Assembly (NCBI GenBank): GCA_963691655.1
Contig: OY829329.1
Coordinates: 69,270,822-69,334,821 of the forward strand
Source: Toxonevra muliebris
Taxonomy: Eukaryota > Arthropoda > Insecta > Diptera > Pallopteridae
Direction of reading: 5' to 3'
Length of the DNA: 64,000 bases
The translations under genes and the position numbers were made by a program. Positions 58,601 to 64,000 of the stretch are shown piece after piece (positions within the stretch are counted from its first letter, which is position 1; the number at the start of each line of letters is the position of its first letter). The notes under the pieces were generated by a model. It did no database searches and had not been told where the DNA came from. It was given only the letters and a program-made list of their open reading frames with translations.

Positions 58601-58820
58601 TCGCAATTCGTCCATATTCTTCGCCAGTTTTTAAATATTGTACTAGTAAACCATGATAAAATATTTAAAAAGCAGACCCAGGAATGTTTATTTAATTTTT
58701 TAAATTATCATAACAAGAATGTGATTTCGTGTTCCGTATTAGTAATAAAATGTTTCAATTCTTTTCTTTATTAACTTTAAAAAGATTTTTTTTTATTTTT
58801 TTTATTTTTATTAATTGATT

Positions 58821-58946
58821 TACTACTCCTACTATAATGACACAATATTCCAAGAAAGGCCTAAACCGAGCTTTATACTTATACAAGAATGGAAGGGACC
58901 TACAGTTTTATGCCTAATCCAAACGGCAAAGTGAAAAACTTTTCTG
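58821..58946 (-). mobile_element. SINE fragment, 5' truncated
   Basis: The tail TACTACTCCTACTATAATG and the segment GAATGGAAGGGACCTACAGT through CGGCAAAGTGAAAA match the 3' half of the SINE at 51042-51353 (same orientation). The tRNA-like head is missing, as usual for incomplete reverse transcription. Confidence 0.75.
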
Positions 58947-59754
58947 TCCGAAAACTGCGAAAGTTGCTTGTCCCTCAGAAACAGGCAAACTTTTATGATA
59001 TTACTAATAACTATGAAAAGGACTGTGTACTGAAAAAATTTGCATCTCGTGACGCCTCTTAAACGATGGCAGCCCCAAGCAACTGCTTATATGGGAAATC
59101 CCACTCTGGTTCTACTTAAAAAAACGAATAATTCGAATCACAACAACTCATTCTTTTTTCCAAAATTTATCTATTCCCTTGAACATTTTCGTGAGCCCCC
59201 TGGGTTCCACAGTTTGAAGACCAATAATCTAGTCCACCGCTCATAGTCAATCATTCATTTCACTGATTTTAATTACGTTTTTTAATTTTTTTTTTTTGCG
59301 AAAGTGTGAAGAGAGTTCCCTCTCCTCTCTTTACAGTAATTCAGCTTGAATTTTTTTTTTTTTGTTGTTATATTTCTTTTAATGAGCCTTGCCACACGAA
59401 AGCAATTGCGGATGTAGCCAAACAATATTCGCCATAGTTAAGCAGGCATCATTTTTATGTTTGTATACATGAATTGCTTTTGAATGTGTTAGTGTGATGC
59501 GCTCTCAGAAAAATTATCAATGCAACCCCAAACAAAAAAAAAAAAAAAAAAAAAACACTTTTGTGCATGTGTTAGTGTGTTAGTCTCTTTGCATTATATC
59601 AATGCCTGGCATAAAATATTGCACACACATTTTCCCCCCTTCGGCTTTGCGCAGCATCATTGCTCTCGTGTGGCCAGGCCAAACGACTTAAGAGCCAAAC
59701 TTTATAAATCCAGCGCCATATTTCTATTTTTACTCTGAGTATGTAATCGAATCG
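58947..59754. other. Unique DNA, no recognised gene
   Basis: Long A-run at 59534-59555. Patches near 59040-59250 and 59630-59700 are less AT-rich. Frames of 68-87 codons there have no recognised content. Confidence 0.35.
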
Positions 59755-60065
59755 CCGCATCTCTGCCGGTCTCTCTTTTCTTTTTTTTATATGAAGTTTT
59801 TCGCTCTCGTATATTGAGAGCGTAAAAACTTCATATTCCAAAGTGCCACACTCTCTTTTCATTTTTTTTTTTTATATGAAATTTGTATGCTCTCACTTTA
59901 AGTGAGCGAAAAACTTCATATAAAAAAACTTCATATATAAAGAGAGAAAAAAGAGTATGGCACTCGGTTGGTGAAATTTTTATGCTCTCAATTTAAGACA
60001 GCGAAAAACTTCATACAAAAAGCGAAAGAAGAGTACGGCACTCGGTTGGTGAATTCGCATTTAGT
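59755..60065. repeat. Family H foldback cluster
   Basis: At least two hairpins in series: TATGAAGTTTTTCGCTCTC with GAGAGCGTAAAAACTTCATA (59789-59837), then TATGAAATTTGTATGCTCTC with GAGCGAAAAACTTCATATAA, plus a third set of outer arms. AGTATGGCACTCGGTTGGTG and AGTACGGCACTCGGTTGGTG mark repeated right ends (near 59955 and 60030). It looks like several foldback elements inserted into or beside one another. Confidence 0.65.
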
Positions 60066-61525
60066 CTAATAATGTTATAAAAAATATTAATAATAATATT
60101 TAAAAACAAAACGCTTATTCCAATTAAAATTTTTTTTAAATTTTGTCACTTTCCTGTTCATTTTTGCTACACTGTGGAGCAATCGAAATATTAAAATAGT
60201 ACGTAAAAACAATGGCAGCAACAAGAAATATAAAACAAAAGCTACTGTAAAATTGATAAAAACAACAACATCACTTTTTTTTCAAATGTTTTTTATGCAA
60301 TTTCGTTTTTATTTTTTTGTTAAAAAAAAAAAAATTGAAAAAGATGCGTTTGGTTTATGGCACGTAAGCGAGTACTATAGCGAGTGCTACGAAAATTGAA
60401 TTTCATGTTTTGTTTTATTTCTCTTTTTTTTTTTGAATATTTTGTTTTCTTTAGTTTTAATTTTATGTTTTTTTTTTATCATATTTATTTTTTTCCCCTC
60501 TGAGCTTTGTGTTTTAAAAATATAAAATATGCAATAATAACAAAAAAAAAAAAAAAAAAACAAAATTACCATAAAAACCAAACAATATCAACAGCAATAG
60601 TTTCAGTTTCACTTTCACTGCAAATTATAACAAACTTGAAGAATACGAAATCGCATTGTTCCAGAAACTTGTATTGAAAATAAAGTAAAAGAACAAGTAG
60701 AAATGAAAACGGAAATACAAGTACAACTCAATGTAAAATTCTTATATCTATCAATCTGATTGAAATATGAGACACTCTTCTATACCTACACAAATATTGT
60801 ATATTTTTTCACATTGTAAAAGCAAAAAAAAAATTCCAATACAAATTTCAAAGTACTTACTTCACATTTTTTTTTTTTTTTTTTTGTCTAAAATCAATAA
60901 AAATGTTAAAAAGAAAATTGCTCAGATACAGATACATTTGTATTAGATCCTTCAAATACCTTTGAACTTATATAGCAATATTTACCAGATAAAAACGAAC
61001 GAATATCATTTAATATTAAATTTCCTTTAAGTAATTTATAAAAGAAAAAAACTTGTAAATAAATAGCAAAGCATACCGAGTATCATCGTACTTTTTCTTT
61101 TTAAACAAATGACGTGGCAATTGAGTAGATATCAAGTAAAGGTGAGTCTTTTTTTTTTTCTTTTTAAAATGTAGTAAAAGGATTTCAATTTGAGCTCTTT
61201 TTTTTCCTTTTTTTTTTTGCTATGCACTTTGCATAAAAACCCTGAAGAAATATACACTCACATACACAAATTTCACTTTGTAAATTTGTTGATACATAAA
61301 AATAAAGATTAAAGCGCAATGAACAAAAAACTTGTACGCAATTTTCTTCTAAATTTTCTTTAATTATTTTTTTTTCTCTTTTGCTTTTAAATTATCTTTT
61401 GAGTTTTCGACAAATCACTGGTTTAAAACTAGTAGTACTTTGTAATACTTTTTTCCACCTTTTTGTTTTCTTAACCTTTTTAAATTATTCCATTCCTTAC
61501 CCTATTGTAAATATTTAGGTATTTT
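60066..61525. other. AT-rich non-coding DNA
   Basis: Poly-A/T tracts. A plus-strand ACAAATGACG start with 11 codons running to AAAG-GTGAGTC at 61139-61145 was considered and rejected as an exon. Confidence 0.4.
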
Positions 61526-62310
61526 ATTGATGTGTAATCATCTTAGGCTGTAAATAACTGTAATGTCCTGTTCCCCTCTCGCCGCTCGACTACTGTGCGG
61601 CATGGCTGTGCTACTCTAAGCAACTAAGAGAAGAGAGGGAGAGGTGTAAATTAGAATACCAGCGAGAGTTTCTATGTATATGAGAGAGAGAGAGAAAGCA
61701 CTTCAGATTCGCTTGGTATGTTTCGCTCAGTTTACTCACACATATACACATCATTCATATACATTAACTGAAAACAGAATGCATACTCAAATATTTCCTC
61801 GTTGCAGAATTCTTTGTTGGTGTTAAACGTATGGCGATCGACTATACCAGGGGTGCCCAAAAAATTTTCTTATAGAAGTGCAAACACCAATACATATAAA
61901 CTTTAAGAAAACGTTATTTTTATAAACTCCTACGTTAGACAACAACAAAATCTAAGTTGTACTCCAACAAAGAATACGAAAGTGTTGTTGCTTTGCAATT
62001 TGGTATAGGCAAAGAAGAGAGATGAGTAATGCTCAGCCTATGCCTAAGTGCTTAGCAAATGCTCACCAAGTGCATAGGCTGTGGGTACCTTTCGCCGTAG
62101 CAGTGTTGCCTAATCTTCGGTTTTAAAATCCACTAGAATTTCTAAAAAAAAAATTATTATTATATTTATAGCTATTCTATTTGAATACATATTTGTAGCA
62201 CTAAAAATTACATTTTGTGATGATATTGTCAGATTAATTTATTAAAAACTGAATAACTGAAAAATTTTATCTCAAAATTAATACAAATAAAAACTAGCCA
62301 ACAACGAATT
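61526..62310 (+). repeat. Dispersed family A, copy 3, with hAT-like insertion
   Basis: From TTGATGTGTAATCATCTTAG to CAACAACGAATTCTC it follows copy 1. ACTATACC (61841-61848) is followed by AGGGGTGCCCAAAAA, the same insertion at the same base as in copy 1. Its right end is replaced by a hairpin-forming segment (CAGCCTATGCC ... GTGCATAGGCTG, about 62035-62082) and the right ACTATACC is missing. The G-rich terminal repeats of copy 1 are absent. Confidence 0.65.
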
Positions 62311-62929
62311 CTCTATTCTTAATCCAGAAATATATAAATCACTTTAATTAAGATTTTATTTCTAAATATTATTAGGAAATTCATTTGCCTTTTATGACTT
62401 ACCTTTTCTTTTTTTTTTTTAAATTTGCCCCCTTTTTTTAGTTTTGTAAAATTGCAAATTTATTTGAAAATATTGAGAATTTATTAATTGCTTGCATTGT
62501 ATTTTGTTATGGTTCAAACATTTATTTCCAATGTATTTTCTAGCAATTTATAACTGCAAACCATACACAATTCAAATAGATATTTTGCATATATTCTAAT
62601 TGTTTGGGTTTTCCCTATGTATTTTAAAATTAGAATCCTTTCTTTTGGCAATTAAATAATTTGTTCTCGTAAAATTGTATTATTAAATGAAATACATATT
62701 TCAATGAATTTTTATATAAGATTGTCGTAAATATAAGTTTGGTTAAATTCATTTAACGTTATTGAAAGTTAGTTAGGAAATAATTGACTATCGAACAACA
62801 AAATCCAGTGCCATGGATTGACTGACTAGATAAAATTTTAGACAAAACAAGAGAAACAATTTAAATCAGCTGAAGCTTGACAGGAAGCTGCAACCAGAGC
62901 TGTAAAGTAGTTGAGTATTTTCAAGTACG
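62311..62929. other. AT-rich non-coding DNA
   Basis: No element or exon recognised. Confidence 0.4.
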
Positions 62930-64000
62930 AGTATGGTACTAGTATTGCTACTAGTACTCAGTATTTCGGTACTGGTACTTGATAAAGATATGGCACTTGA
63001 GCCAGTCAGCTAAATCTAAAAACTTGCTCAATTTAATTGAGTGGGTTAGTGAGTGGTCCGTTGAGCATACTTAAATACATCCCAATACTTGAAATACTTA
63101 AATGTACTTGGACTACTTAAAAATTGTTAAAAATACTTGAAATACTTACAAATATTTAAAGTACTTAAAAATATTTATTTATTTATTTAACAAATACTTG
63201 AAATACTTAAAAATATTAGAAATTTTGAAAAATATTTGAAATACTTAAAAACACTTGAAATACTGATAAGTATTTGAAATACTTAAAAATACTTGAAGTA
63301 CTAAACAAATAATTGAATTACTTCAAAATACTTGGAATACTTACAAATTCTTAAAAATACTTGAAATACTTAAAAATATTTAAAAATACTTGAAGTACCT
63401 AACAAATACTTAAAAATGTTTAAAATACTTAAAAATACATAAAATTAATTGAAATACTTAAGAATACTAAAAAATACATAAAAATACTTGAAATACTTAA
63501 CAAAAACTTGATATACTTGAAAGTATTTGAAATACTCAAATATACTTAAAAATACTTGAAATACTTAAAAGTACATAAAATTATTTGAAATACTTAAAAA
63601 TACATAAAAATACATGAAATACTTAAAAATAAGTGAAATACTTAATAAATACTTAGAAATACTTGTAATTCTTAAAAATATCTTAAATACTTAAAAAAAC
63701 TTGAAATACTTAACAAATACTTGAAATACTTAAAATTATTTGAAATACTTAAAAATACTTGAAATATTTAACAAAAACTTGATATACTTGAAAGTATTTG
63801 ATATACTCAAAAATACTTTTAAATACTTCAAAATACTTGGAATACTTAAAAGTACTTGAAATACTTAAAAATACTTGAAATCGAAATACTGGGTACCGGT
63901 ACTTAACAGGATTTGAATTGAAATACTGAATACCGGTACTTAAAAAAGTACTGGCACTTAAATTGTTTCAAGTACCTGTACGAAAATACTGAGTGGCAGT
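62930..64000 (+). repeat. Tandem array of ACTTGAAATACTTAAAAAT units between inverted ends
   Basis: Basic unit ACTTGAAATACTTAAAAAT (19 bp, with 20-bp variants containing TTAACAAAT). Left end ACTCAGTATTTCGGTACTGG (62957-62976) pairs with the reversed right end ACTCAGTATTTTCGTACAGG near 63994-63975, and both are followed inward by a GGTACTTGA-type block and a GGCACTT block. The right arm reaches the end of the window, so the element may extend further. Non-coding. Confidence 0.85.

Noticed and set aside
61112..61145. Plus-strand ACAAATGACG start, 11 codons, then GTGAGTC donor
   Set aside because: Short enough to arise by chance, no signal sequence, no acceptor or continuation found downstream.
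62397..62402. Minus-strand donor GTAAGTCA after GAAAAG
   Set aside because: The preceding sequence has stops in all frames and no start or leader features.

Overview
This is an AT-rich, gene-poor stretch of animal nuclear DNA, almost certainly from a higher fly (Diptera, Schizophora). The reasons are long poly-A/T runs, CAA/CAG-rich leader sequence, fly-type start context, abundant GAGAG/CTCTC-bearing dispersed repeats, a DD34D mariner, and a tRNA-derived SINE whose body resembles one I remember from tephritid fruit flies (memory only). No complete protein-coding gene is visible. Most open frames are chance products of T-rich or tandemly repeated DNA.

The one convincing piece of host coding sequence is a short first coding exon on the minus strand at 13027-13113. 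It encodes 29 residues of a type II signal anchor, has an excellent fly start context and ends in a perfect GTAAGT donor. It resembles the N-terminus of GALNT2/Pgant2 polypeptide GalNAc-transferases. The rest of that gene would lie beyond position 1, so 1-13026 would be its first coding intron, and much of what lies to the right may be its 5' region. Possible 5' non-coding exon or promoter stretches on the same strand are near 26.1-26.6 kb and 37.5-37.8 kb; both are weak.

Layout: 1-8.5 kb is AT-rich with dispersed GAGAG families (A, B, C) and a foldback. 8.5-9.6 kb is a ~144-bp tandem array. 11.0-12.3 kb holds a family F copy and a decayed DDE transposase. 13.0-13.4 kb is the exon and leader. 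13.8-16.0 kb has a ~121-bp array inside a perfect 23-bp inverted repeat, then a 13-bp-unit array. 17.2-19.7 kb is a 27-bp satellite that has swallowed two SINE heads and lies between long inverted repeats. 20.7-35.3 kb is a mosaic of families G, F, A, B, C and H with nested MITEs. 35.7-50 kb is mostly unique AT-rich DNA with more family B, C and D copies. 50.2-51.4 kb is a hAT-like element carrying a SINE with a perfect 10-bp target duplication. 52-58 kb has families G and F and a degraded full-length mariner. 58-64 kb has a SINE fragment, a foldback cluster, a family A copy and another tandem array between inverted repeats that runs to the window edge.

The transposon layers can be dated against one another. 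A hAT-like insertion is present in two family A copies and absent from a third. Element D is inserted in one family C copy, element E in D, B and F, and the mariner in family F. The least expected pattern is that three separate tandem arrays each sit between inverted repeats, suggesting that non-autonomous transposons seeded or carried the satellites.
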